Shown here piece by piece: positions 53,851 through 64,000 of a stretch of 64,000 bases of DNA. Under the pieces are notes generated by a model. It worked only from the letters and a program-made list of their open reading frames with translations. It ran no database searches and had not been told where the DNA came from. Source of the stretch: Symbiodinium natans (lineage: Eukaryota > Sar > Dinophyceae > Suessiales > Symbiodiniaceae); NCBI GenBank assembly GCA_905221605.1, contig CAJNDS010000323.1, forward strand, positions 62,001-126,000. The letters are read 5' to 3'. The position numbers were made by a program, and so were the translations under genes. The first letter of the stretch is position 1, and each line of letters starts with the position of its first letter.

Positions 53851-56800
53851 GAATATCGTCTTCGAATTTTGCTGGCGCGAAATTTGAGCTTCAGCTCCTT
53901 GCAAACAATACCGTCATGGGTGGGGGCAAAAGTCGGACCCAGTTTGACGGTTCCATGCGCGTATGGTCAATGATGAACAATCGTTGGGAAGCAACGGCAA
54001 CTGAGCACCACGCCGTCTTGGGAACAAGATCCGAGAACAACTCGCCTCAGCGAGTGTCAGGGCGACCTTGTGTAGCTTCGTGAGGTCAAAGCTTGTCCGG
54101 TATTTCTTGCTGCCATGTTTCAAACGATCCGCACTGCCGGATGACCAGCTACCTGCACCAAAGCCCGAATGTAGAAACTGAACCACCACTTGCAAGGGAC
54201 TCACTGCCTCCAACGAACCACTTAAGTTTCTGTGTGCCAGCTTGCTGCATCTTCGAGAGTTTGCATGCTGCGATTGTGCATACGTGGCCCTGTTAAAATA
54301 GGTTTCGTGCCGACACATCGGAATACTTGGAGATCAAATCATTGCGGATTGGACAGCAGACGAAGGGAACTGTGACTCACGAAAGCACGACCCACAGAAG
54401 TTTGAGGCCGGGGTGAACCTAATCTTGCGACAGGCTTCCCGGACATCACCAACATGTCGGTTGAGAACACCGTGCTTCAAAGTCACCTGGGTCCTGACCG
54501 ATATTGCGGGTATTCGGACCTCGTACGATCTACGTATTTGGACCTTCACACAGGAGGCAGGAAGCGACTTGCAACTGGCTTGTGCTGGACGAATTTCGGA
54601 GTTCTCTTAAGGACCCTCACAGGCTTGCGGCTTCCTGCGGTCTTTGATTGCCGCTGACCGCTACAGTAACATGGCCGACATGCTGAATGGGAATGAAAAC
54701 CCAGCCCGTCCTCAATGTCAAGAAAGACACGTGGTCGTTCCGGGAAGCTCTGTCTCGCACGTTTCTGTGCCTCTTTTCGTACATCAGCCTCGAGCACTCG
54801 GCAGCGGCACAGTTTCCACCAAAGGTCTCAGCAACTGAGACACAAGCATCGCTTTTATTCAGTCGCCATTGGTTGGGAGCATTGTTGCCCACCTCCGCAG
54901 AAGGCATGAGAGACCTACGTGCCAAGTACGTGCCAAGTGCTCTGCATGCCTTCAGCGACCCTTTGCCAACAACGCGCGAAGATGCCAAAGCGAATCCCAG
55001 ACAAGACCTGATCTTGATGGTGATTGCGACATCCAACATCTCACCGAGTATTGCTGAGCAGATCCGAGCACCAGGCATGATCTGTGCAACGGGAAGCACC
55101 GGAATTCACAAAAGCTCATTGGGTGAATCCGAGTACACCATGCAAGTTAAGCACTAGCTTAAGCTCAACCTGCACATCTCAAGTTGATACGAAGAGTCTA
55201 TGATGACTTTAATACATCAACTGCTGCCAGCTCCTGCCTCTGCTGTTTTGAGCATGTTGTTGCTAGCACTTGTGCAGTTCCCGGCAAACGCAACCTTCTG
55301 CACAGCGCAACAATTCATGACCAGCACTTCTTATTGCGTTGCTCGCTGCAGTTTTCCCCAAGCCCCTGCCCCAGCGATGGCTGCTTTCAGCCGTCGTCAC
55401 GCCCGTCACGAGATTTAGGATTGATTAGCTACGGCATGCTTCCCGCGGGCTTTTCACGAAAAGCACCTACCCGCATGCTAACGGCCCACTCATGTCTGCA
55501 TTTACTTCTGCGTCACAGAAAATTCCTGGCATAGTGCTGTCCAGTCCGCAAGATTACACAGAAATTGCACAGAATGTCTTATCAGCTGCCGGCCTCAACT
55601 CGCACATCCCGAGGGTCTCGCAAGTTGACCAGAACGACGGCAGGCTGCAAATGGAAAGCAGGAACGCAGATGCACCTAAGTTTACTAAGGCAACACGAAT
55701 CAGCACTTCAGGATGTCGTAAAAAAGATCTCAGCAGCGCTCTGGGTTCCTCCTCCACCTCGGGCACATGGGTGCCAGGCTTGCACCTCAGAAGCACAATC
55801 CATAGAAGAAAAGAAGCTCTCGGAATCCGAAGCTCCTCCACTTCGCAGCATTTCGCAACTCTGGAGCTGGCAGCTTTGTCGTGGCCACCAGAGAAAAGGA
55901 TGTGCGGGACCTTCAGGCACATCTTGGCACATCTTGCACGTGCTACGGGACCGGCAGGGCCTTCGGCCAGTGCTCTGAGGACATCGCGGACTCCAGAACG
56001 AACGGATCTGAGTCCTCGAAGGGCTGCGTCAGAAGCCTTTGCGCGCTGAGCATACACAGGCTCACGTTCCACGGAAGAGCCTTGGTGGGAGGCGTGTCCG
56101 GCGCAGTTGGAGCCAAGTGGCGTGCCTTTTCACACACTTCCCACATCTCCGTCCCTTCTCCGCCACACTTCAACACGTCAATCAACGTGAATTTTGCTGT
56201 TCTCATTAAACCTTTTTGGGTCCTGATTTTTAGGGAATCCTACTATTTGGGGGTCTATTGTAGGGGTCCCCTCTTGTCGAAAACCCCCCCCATTAGGGTT
56301 TCATGGTCCATGGCTTTAAGGCGTGCGCTTGCAAGGTCATTGTGTCTTTTCGGGCTCAGCGCTTACGGTTTTGGGCAGTTAGGTGCCGACACATCCAGAT
56401 TCGCAGGAGGGACCACATATCATTTGAGCAGAATGGCTGGCTATCACAGTCTATCACCCTTTGTGAGCCCCGTCTCCAGGAAGTGTCTGCATGTCCATAG
56501 AGGGGCCGAGAAGAAACTACTGCTAGATACTGCAAACGAGTTTCTGCCTGTGACAGCTTGTGCCGACAGCTTGTGCCGATGAGAGCTAGAACTGCCACAC
56601 AGCTCTCGACATCGCTGAGGTGACTTGTGTTATGTGTTTGCAAGTCTCAAAGAAACATCTCAAAGCAGACATCTCAACCGAGTCCAGCCTCCAGGCATTT
56701 CTGCAGAGCCTGCATGGGCTGGAGCTGCGTGCAACGCAGCAGGTCCTTGGCATGTCTTGGCGTGTCTTGGCATGTGGCAAAGACACATTGGTGGCTTCGA

Positions 56801-57160
56801 CAATCTTCGCTTCCGCCATGTCCTGGCCTTCACCGGCTCCCCGGAATGTCCCAGGACCTCCAAGCCGTCGAAGTTCAGGCTGCAAGGGTTGCCTATCAGA
56901 TCGAAGAGAAGGGGCAAAATGGGCAAAACGATGGAGCGGCTGTATGCCGCCACATGCCGTGTCGTATGCTGCCGTGTCGAGCGCTCGTGTGTTCTGAAAG
57001 AAATTGATGTTTTCACGATGGTGTCTCTACACCAAATAACACAGCTGGTTCAGTTAGGCACTAGAATTGGAACTTTGTCCCATGTCGCTGGTTCACGACA
57101 ATCCATATTCTACTTTTGGTCCAGTTTGAATTGGCCTTTTTAGGCCCACGCTGATGCACC
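53851..57160. other. No gene assigned; a few open frames
   Basis: Plus-strand frames at 54687-55157 and 55492-56049 and minus-strand 55554-56072 are open for 150-185 codons but show no family motif. One plus-strand segment near 55865-55960 (SFVVATREKDVRDLQAHLG) looks protein-like; its family is not known to me. The 5' exons of the cyclophilin gene should lie near 53.5-54 kb but were not found. Confidence 0.3.
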
Positions 57161-57173
57161 TTTAGCTCTCATC

Positions 57174-57269
57174 CCTCTCTCCCTCTCTCCCTCTCTCCCT
57201 CTCTCCCTCTCTCCCTCTCTCCCTCTCTCCCTCTCTCCCTCTCTCCCTCTCTCCCTCTCTCCCTCTCTC
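57174..57269. repeat. CTCTCTCC octamer array
   Basis: About twelve perfect copies of an 8-bp unit, TCTCCCTC on the plus strand. Confidence 0.97.
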
Positions 57270-59140
57270 ACAAAGAAGCGCCCTATGTGTCGAAACGGGT
57301 CTCAGGTCTTCCGCTCTCTGGCGCGCCTACAGGCCGGAAGCCGGAAGACGAGGAGAGCTGGAAGAGGCTGCGGTGAAACCTCGCGTTGCCAGTAAATCGT
57401 CTTGTTTTTAGGCTTTCTGTCCATTTTGAGAATCTCTCCTGCAGATGATCTCTGTGATTACTACGAAGCTCTCTGCTTCCGCATGCTTTCCACGTTCGCA
57501 CGCCCATCACCCCTGAACCCCACGTCATTTATCGTATCCGTAGGCGTCAGGGGACGGGAGCTGCGGCATGCTGGCATTGGTTGGCTCGCCATAACTTGGC
57601 ATGACCTGCGCAAATCTTCACAACTCACGGATACTCAGAGGGATACTTCGGAGCACAGCCCAGATGTGGAACTGCAGCGGCCTGGACAGACTTTGCCTCG
57701 ACCAGTGGCAGCATCTCGGTATCCATTTGCCGCAGTGCTGCGGCCACTGCCTCCAACACTCCAACACTCCAACACTTTAGGAGGAATCTAAGACTCACTT
57801 GCAGCATTGCTCGGCACTGCTCGGCACTGCTCGGCAAACCATGGCAAACCCACAACTCCCATCTGTCATCCAAGAGCCTTCACATCGCTGTCAACTTGAC
57901 AGCTTTGGGCGAAGCAGCCTCCACCTCAGTCCATGTAGCATTCCACCCAAGTCAGCAAAAGGCAGCATTGGTGTCTGTAAATTTGCTCAAGCCTCCGCAA
58001 ATCGAGTCTTAGTTCATAAGGGAGTCAGGAGCCATGCTGAGTTGGGCAGAGAGTCTTGTAAACAACATAACTCGAAACAATGCCACTGATAAGGCCCAAA
58101 TTAATGTCTAATTGCGCAACTCCATCATGCCAATGGTGCTGTTGAGCAAGCGCTTCAATGTGTCATGACATTTCTCGCTTGTTCCAACATTCGCTCGGAG
58201 TGAAAATGTGTGCCAGAGCTGCAAAGCCTGTTTCTGTTTAAAACCGGCCCAGCACCATTTTCATCTTAGGACTCGCTGTTTTTGGTGGCAGTAACGAAGC
58301 ATGAGGAGCTCGCATACCACCACGTGTTGAACAGCTGGTCCCGGCACCTGGACTGCACAGATCTCAAAGAGCAATGTGACATCATCTGACATAAGTGCAC
58401 CGTCACCTTGCCAGAGAGAAAATCAAGAGCCTTTGCTCTCGCCTGCATCATCTTCGCTTCATTGTGATTTGTGCACGGAAGAATACGAAACCAACCTCCA
58501 TATTTTTCTGGTCGCCAAAACCCAAACCAGAGACGAAGGCAATGAATGGCCTCGGTGTCGCATTCGTCCACACACACACAAACACACACAAACACACACC
58601 CTCGGCACATCTCTACACCGTGGGAGCCTGGCCCACTTGTCTCAGACCTCGGCACTCGCTGCATATGTTATCATATGTTGCCACGCATGCCACGCTTCAC
58701 CCTCCGGCGCTTTGAGCCCAAGGCGAAGAGATCGGAGGCATCACTGGCATCCTCTGAGGAGCAAAGCAGCAAAGAGCCACAGCAACATTGCTCTCGGTAT
58801 GCTCTCTGCATGCTGTCCTCGGCAGTTGCACGCCATGGACTCTAAGGGTACCAGCCTTCACTGTCTTCTCTCAAGGCACGTTCTCTGGAGTCACGAAATA
58901 TGTGCAAAATCCTCAGAACCCTCACTGGACCTGTGTCGCCACACCGCGCACTGCCACAACAAAGCCTGTGGCAAGCACGGCCTCGCAGGAGGGCAATGGC
59001 AGGGCTCTGCATGCGCTCTTCATGGCATACTCCGGAGCTGCTTGGGAAGCAGGCCAGCACTTCTTGGTCGACTTCTAGCTGGACTCGCATTACGCAATCC
59101 TTCAATGCAGCTACGCACTCGGGCCACGGATCACAAACGC
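57270..59140. other. No gene assigned; one exon-like segment
   Basis: On the minus strand 57697-57750 reads AVAAALRQMDTEMLPLVE between an AG|G acceptor and a GC donor, like a dinoflagellate helical exon. Another possible segment, MKSACRALPLPSCEAVLATG, lies near 58965-59025. A CA microsatellite is at 58570-58600. No family could be assigned. Confidence 0.3.
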
Positions 59141-59146
59141 TCAAAA

Positions 59147-59272
59147 ATGAATGAATGAATGAATGAATGAATGAATGAATGCATGAATGCATGAATGCAT
59201 GAATGCATGAATGCATGAATGCATGAATGCATGAATGAGTGAATGAATGAATGAGTGAATGAGTGAATCAGT
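59147..59272. repeat. AATG / ATGAATGC tetra- and octamer array
   Basis: Tandem AATG units, then ATGCATGA octamers, then AATGAGTG variants; adjacent to the GTA/GTG satellite. Confidence 0.97.
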
Positions 59273-59274
59273 GA

Positions 59275-59547
59275 ATGTAGTAGTGGTAGTGGTAGTGGTA
59301 GTGGTAGTGGTAGTGGTAGTGGTGGTGGTGGTGGTGGTGGTGGTGGCGGCAGTGGTGGCAGTGGTGGTAGTGGTGGGAGTGACGGTAGTGTGGTAGTAGT
59401 GGTAGTAGTGGTAGTAGTGGTAGTAGTGGTAGTAGTGGTAGTAGTGGTAGTAGTGGTAGTAGTGGTAGTAGTGGTAGTAGTGGTAGTAGTGGTAGTAGTG
59501 GTAGTAGTGGTAGTAGTGGTAGTAGTAGTAGTAGTAGTAGCAGTAGC

Positions 59548-59602
<55 letters not shown>

Positions 59603-59768
59603 TAGTAGTAGTAGTAGTAGTAGTGGTAGTAGTGGTAGTAGTGGTAGTAGTGGTAGTAGTGGTAGTAGTGGTAGTAGTGGTAGTAGTGGTAGTAGTGGTA
59701 GTAGTGGTAGTAGTGGTAGTAGTGGTAGTAGTGGTAGTAGTAGTAGTAGTCGTAGCAGTAGCAGTAGC

Positions 59769-59842
<74 letters not shown>

Positions 59843-60015
59843 CAGTAATCGTCGTCGAGTAGTAGTCGGGGTAGTAGTCGGAGTAGTTGTAGCCGTAGTC
59901 GTAATCATAGCCGTAGTCGTAGTCGGAGCCGCAGTCGGAGTCGGATTCCTAGTGGTAGTGGTAGTGGTAGTGATAGTGGCAGTGGCAGTGGTAGTGGTAG
60001 TGGCAGGGGTGGCAG
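59275..60015. repeat. GTA/GTG trinucleotide satellite of about 740 bp
   Basis: Blocks of GTAGTG, GTAGTAGTG and GTA units alternate, with a mirrored block order (GTAGTAGTG, then GTA, then GTAGTAGTG, then GTA). A single-base slip near 59601 shifts the phase. It opens frames of poly-Val, poly-Leu and Tyr/Thr repeats that are not genes. Confidence 0.97.
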
Positions 60016-61639
60016 GAGTAGCAATAGTAAAGAATGGCACCTCATGACGCAGAAATACGAGGAATGAGCTTCTGTCAAACTCAACTGCAGAACAAGAAAC
60101 GCATTGATAGCAGGGGATGTAAAAAGAATCAAACCTATGTCGTCTCCTCCAGCCACAAGGTATCCTTCTCGGAGTACAACACGGAAACTTCTTCCTATCA
60201 GGGACCAGGCACCACTCAAGGCACTAGTAGTGGAAAAGCGGCCCAGCAACCTTGGCACCGTTGAGCAGAGCTTTGCTGCCCTTGTACCTTCAGATGCAAG
60301 GTAAGCTAAAAGGCAAGGAGCCCCACTTCTCTGCAAGATGCAACCAGGCAACTGGTCAATGACATTTGGTCGGTTGTGCAGCTCCTGCATCAACCAACTT
60401 TCCAGCTGTCACTTCAATAATGCGGTCCTCTCCCTCGCCTTGAACAGCACCCCCACAACCACGATCTCCATATCGCTGCCACCACGGAACTCGCTCAAAT
60501 CCTGAAGGAAGCCTGCGGCAACAACGCATGATCTGCTGCGAGTGCTTGTGATCACGTGCAAACAGATGTTCTCGTTCTCGGCGCCTTGCCTTTGCCTGCC
60601 ACAGAGCTCCACTTCCTCTTCGCCTCGCGAAGCACAAAAGATGATGTTCTGATCAGATGCTTGGACTCTCCTTGGCTCGGGGCCTCATCCCGGCATGCAC
60701 CTTAAGCCGCTTCTCGTGCCGAAGGAGAAACATGGGGGAGGCCCATAGAAGATTTCCCTTGCATTCCTGCCTGCCAGCTGCTTCAACCGGAGGCGGTAGA
60801 GATTGTTGTACCTCACACCGCCCCCAAAGCCAAGCCAGAGCAAAGACCATGCGGCAAGGGTACGGAGAGATTGAGAAATCCAGAGACTGCGAGAGACTAC
60901 CGCATGCAATCGGTGCAAATACAAGTCTCTGAAACTTTGCCGAGGCTCTGCTGCCAGCTGCTCGCCTTGTCACCTCAACTTGCAGCTCTGCTCTGCAATG
61001 CTCTGCAGCTTCTATCAGTCGGGAAAAATGGATTCAGAGGCCGGCGTGCGAAGCCACTCTGAAATCTGCCACTGCAGGCAGTCGCAACTCTGCGGGGAAC
61101 GGGAGGGCTCGACCTCGTTGCTCTCCGGTCAAAAGTTGCACTGCATGGATCCGCGAAACCCCCCGAGCTCAAGACTTCTCTGGTGTCGGTACAGATGGAC
61201 CTCACAACAGCTAAGTTTTTCCCTCGGGCCGGGGCAGATCCGGGCAGTAGTATGTTCTCGGTGCCGAACAAACTTTGTGGTGCTCGTCTTTGGTGGGTGT
61301 GCAGACTTGGCCTGGCTCGCAGAAAAGCAGAACAGAACACACACATATCAGTGCATCTATATGATATGAGTACACACAAACACTCCCGCTTTCTTTCGAC
61401 CCGCGGAACACATGTAGAGGGAGGGAACACTTGGAAAACCTGCACAAACAACTCAAGAGCCACCTGGAGGCTTCTGCAGCTCCGTGGAGCCCTCTGCCTT
61501 GAGCTCCGGCTTTTCGTTCGTCTGCGATGCCTGCCGGGCCCCGTTTCCCCTTGGGTTCTCAGAAGGCGTGCCACGCACCAACCAGTCATGATGGGATCAT
61601 GAAGTGATCATCCATGTTTCACTGCGTTGACGTAGCCTC
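60016..61639. other. No gene assigned
   Basis: A minus-strand stretch at 60360-60480 reads YGDRGCGGAVQGEGEDRIIE and may be coding, without a recognised family. The rest shows no motif. A short CA/TATG-rich run is at 61340-61375. Confidence 0.3.
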
Positions 61640-62075
61640 AACAGCTTTCTTTGGCCTCGTTCGTCAGTGCAAGGCTGGCAAGGCAGTGCAAGGCAGTGCA
61701 AGCATCATTTCTCCGAAGCTCAGTGACCAGCCCAAAAAAGGAGGAAATGTTCCCCTGTGAGGCCGTGGTGCGGGCCTCCCATGCGTTCACTGGCACTGCA
61801 CAGGCACAGAAGCATGCCACAACGCATCACTCCGTTAACAACCTGCCTTCTTTGCTAGTGGCGCCATGCTGCAGGGCTTTGCAAGAACACTGGAAGCAGA
61901 TCACGTTGGTTTCTTGATTGCGGTGTGACTTGCACACGAGCTCTTTGTGAACTGCATTTCGGCCTGTTTGCACGTTGAAGTTTTTCATCTTTTGTCTTGC
62001 TGAATCCCGCAACTACAGGCCACAGCTCCTGAGAATTGCACAAACATCTGCAAAGGGTGCGGCAGAGTCTAGTGC
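61640..62075 (-). CDS. Possible armadillo-like repeat exons (weak)
   Basis: Two minus-strand segments, CKSHRNQETNVICFQCSCKA with LQHGATSKEGRLLTE (about 61830-61975) and SSFFGLVTELRRNDACTAL with HCLASLALTNEAK (about 61645-61775), have the hydrophobic spacing of armadillo-type repeats (N..V...C.AL..LA). Each frame stops soon after, so introns would be needed between them. The family is uncertain. Confidence 0.25.
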
Positions 62076-62090
62076 AAAATCTTTTGCGCT

Positions 62091-63905
62091 TCATTCAATC
62101 TCATGCTTCTGCAACAAAGCTCCAAACACGAGGCCATGCCACATCAGGCGTTCAGCGGCCCCAAGATTCAGTGAAAGCATGCGCAACTCCGAGTTACGGG
62201 CTGCTTCCAACAAAAAATCCATGCATACTTGCGGACCAGCAGCCACTTCACCATTGTCTGCACTAGCGCGGGATGCGCGGGTCAAGGGAACGAAGACCTC
62301 TTCACGCAGGCCTCTACCAAAGATCTGGTCTGTGTGCCTGCGAATCGCCTGCACGGCTGTTGGGCTCACTTCCATGAGGTCTGAGCATGTCTCGGCGTCC
62401 AGCGATGTGCGAACAAATTGTTCGAAGACCTCGTCGCCAAGCCTTGCTTGCACTTCCTCTTGCGAAGGACCTTTCTGGCCTTTCTGGCCATTGCGGCCAT
62501 CTCCCCGGTAGATTTGGGCAAGCTTCAGGCGCTGGACGTCTGGATGAAGGCTGAGCAAGCCAGCGCTCCCAAGCAAATCGAAGCGCTGGCTTAGTCGGCT
62601 GAGCAAATACCCGAACAGCACATGTCCGAAGTACCTGTCCGCTTGTGCGACTCGCGTGTTCGACATGAATTCGAAGTACCTGTGAATCTGCAGAGCAATT
62701 TCAGACCTGTTCTGTGATGCATGCTTGACAACTCCGAGCGGGACCAAACCATCCGAAGCTGATCGGTTCCAATCCGGCAGGCCGCCAGCCCCCGCCAAGG
62801 TCCGCGCGGCTTTCAAAACCAACTGCTTCGAGGAATTGACAAGTTGAAGGAGGCTCTCCTTACCAATGCCAGCCACGCCGCTCTCTGACGCAACATATGT
62901 GCGCAGCAGCTGCGAGCCACGAGCGCCAACCACAGCTTGTTCCATGGCCTGACGCACCGGACGTGTTAGCGGCAACAGTGTGACTGGAAAAGCCGCATCA
63001 CGAGCCAACTCGAGCCACTTCTCGCAACCACCACAGAAAGTCCAAGTCTTGTCGGTCTTGTTGGTGTCCAGACAGGGGGGCAGTGGAAGATTAAGTGCAA
63101 AGTATTCCCGCATCACTCGGAGATACTGCAAATCTGCCTTCAAACGATCCTTCACTTCTCGAGAAAATGACTCTTCCAGTGAGGATGTCAGTCTGGAGCA
63201 ACTGCTGCATAGTGACTTGAGTGTTGTATCGAAAGAGGCATCGAAGTCTTCGAACGGCATATGTCGGTCCGGGCAATTCAGAAGCAAATACAGCAAAGAC
63301 TCGTCTGCCTCCTTAGCATTCATGTGACGCTGCTTGACGTTTACGTCCGTCGCCTCTTCGGCATACCGCAAAGGCTCGAGCTTTGTGTCACCCAAGCCAA
63401 GGTCTGCGGCAAAATCCTCAAAGTTCTCCACAATCTCTTCCAAAGCACAGGCGCCCATACGGTCTGCCCAAAAGACGGCTGCGTGGATATGATCCGTCAG
63501 GTTGAGCCGAGTCAACCATGCCCGCAAGCCAGGCACGCCTCCGTCCCGTCCTTTGTGGAAAATGCTGTTCCAAGTAGAAGCAAACTGCTCGTCGGCCACA
63601 GTGTGTGCATCAATCAGTATCTGTTCAAGATCCTTGCCCGCAGAAGTGATTGCTGCTTGTGGCCGAGAAGGACGAGAAGGACGAGTACAGTGAGTACACA
63701 CTGTCAGTGTGCGCTGCCTCGCTGATCTCTCAGCTGTGTATCCAGCGTATCCCACCCAGGCCTTTTGAACCCCGAATGCCAAGAGTATCAGGTACAACGT
63801 AAGGTACAACACGACACCACCTCTCCGCGGGATGTGAGCACGCAAGACAGCACTGGAGCGTCGAGAGCGCCTGCCTGACATCGTGTCTGTACAGGAGATG
63901 CCCAT
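62091..63905 (-). CDS. Single-pass membrane protein with SAM-like segment, function unknown
   Basis: An intronless frame of 623 codons whose first ATG (MGISCTDTMSGRRSRR) is at 63905; the frame itself is open to 63962 from a GTG. A hydrophobic helix, VVLYLTLYLILLAFGV, lies near residues 30-50 from that ATG and follows arginine-rich residues, suggesting an N-terminal membrane anchor. Residues about 125-175 read LRAWLTRLNLTDHIHAAVFW, then GACALEEIVENFEDFAADLG, with spacing like a SAM (sterile alpha motif) domain that could mediate protein contacts. The rest is mixed helical without a known domain. Four cysteines (CSSC, CGGC) occur mid-protein. The frame is much longer than any other host exon here and has no intron, which fits a retrogene; no spliced-leader relict was seen in the short upstream sequence available. 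Confidence 0.6.
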   Translation of the reverse strand: MGISCTDTMSGRRSRRSSAVLRAHIPRRGGVVLYLTLYLILLAFGVQKAWVGYAGYTAERSARQRTLTVCTHCTRPSRPSRPQAAITSAGKDLEQILIDAHTVADEQFASTWNSIFHKGRDGGVPGLRAWLTRLNLTDHIHAAVFWADRMGACALEEIVENFEDFAADLGLGDTKLEPLRYAEEATDVNVKQRHMNAKEADESLLYLLLNCPDRHMPFEDFDASFDTTLKSLCSSCSRLTSSLEESFSREVKDRLKADLQYLRVMREYFALNLPLPPCLDTNKTDKTWTFCGGCEKWLELARDAAFPVTLLPLTRPVRQAMEQAVVGARGSQLLRTYVASESGVAGIGKESLLQLVNSSKQLVLKAARTLAGAGGLPDWNRSASDGLVPLGVVKHASQNRSEIALQIHRYFEFMSNTRVAQADRYFGHVLFGYLLSRLSQRFDLLGSAGLLSLHPDVQRLKLAQIYRGDGRNGQKGQKGPSQEEVQARLGDEVFEQFVRTSLDAETCSDLMEVSPTAVQAIRRHTDQIFGRGLREEVFVPLTRASRASADNGEVAAGPQVCMDFLLEAARNSELRMLSLNLGAAERLMWHGLVFGALLQKHEIE

Positions 63906-64000
63906 GGGCCCATGGACACAAGCAGTCTGTGGAAGAGGCTCTCTTCGTGCTACCAGCCGCACAAATTTCGCTCTAGATGTTTGCCTCTTTGCAAAATCCA

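Noticed and set aside
59141-60040. Frames of poly-Val, poly-Leu and Tyr/Thr repeats
   Set aside because: They are translations of the AATG and GTA/GTG satellites with no other content.

Overview
The window reads as nuclear DNA of a dinoflagellate, probably a Symbiodiniaceae-like alga. The strongest evidence is a 22-base match to the dinoflagellate spliced leader at 38525-38546, followed directly by a truncated 15-base copy of the same leader. Other evidence agrees. Genes are broken into very small exons (25-105 bp), with acceptors almost always AG|G and many GC donors. Every host gene I could identify lies on the minus strand. The content is typical of the group: PPR, EF-hand/IQ, cyclic-nucleotide signalling, a cytosine-5 DNA methyltransferase and a cold-shock/RS protein. 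There are also very long simple repeats and many decayed retroelements. Long open frames alone are misleading here, so most host genes were found by joining short exon translations by eye.

Left part (1-28.5 kb), all genes on the minus strand: an intronless PPR protein (2375-3865); a multi-exon C5 DNA methyltransferase (about 4.7-8.8 kb) with repeats in its introns; an EF-hand protein with an IQ motif (about 10.5-12.6 kb); a cold-shock-domain protein with an arginine/serine tail (15.2-17.6 kb); a 3',5'-cyclic-nucleotide phosphodiesterase (19.1-24.75 kb) whose largest intron holds a 1.3-kb array of a 9-bp repeat; and a voltage-sensor protein joined to an extracellular sensor module (25.2-28.5 kb). 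The last two lie head-to-tail, and the second resembles the membrane part of dinoflagellate adenylyl-cyclase-like proteins, so this may be a small cyclic-nucleotide signalling block.

Middle part (29.7-48.4 kb): a retroelement graveyard. It holds non-LTR (LINE) elements with a reverse transcriptase, a Cys/His cluster and a region resembling a restriction-like endonuclease. One of them is nearly full length (38.5-43.9 kb), carries the doubled spliced leader at its 5' end, encodes a RING finger and ends in poly(A). There are also fragments of a DIRS-like tyrosine-recombinase element, a Copia-like fragment, a 66-bp tandem array and several inversions.

Right part (48.4-64 kb): long stretches with no recognisable gene, a cyclophilin gene rebuilt from eight exons joined by seven consecutive GC-donor introns (51.45-53.47 kb), large AATG and GTA/GTG satellites (59.1-60.0 kb), and a minus-strand ORF of about 600 residues with one membrane segment and a SAM-like segment (62.1-63.9 kb).

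Exon limits were read by eye and should be treated as approximate unless exact donor and acceptor bases are given.
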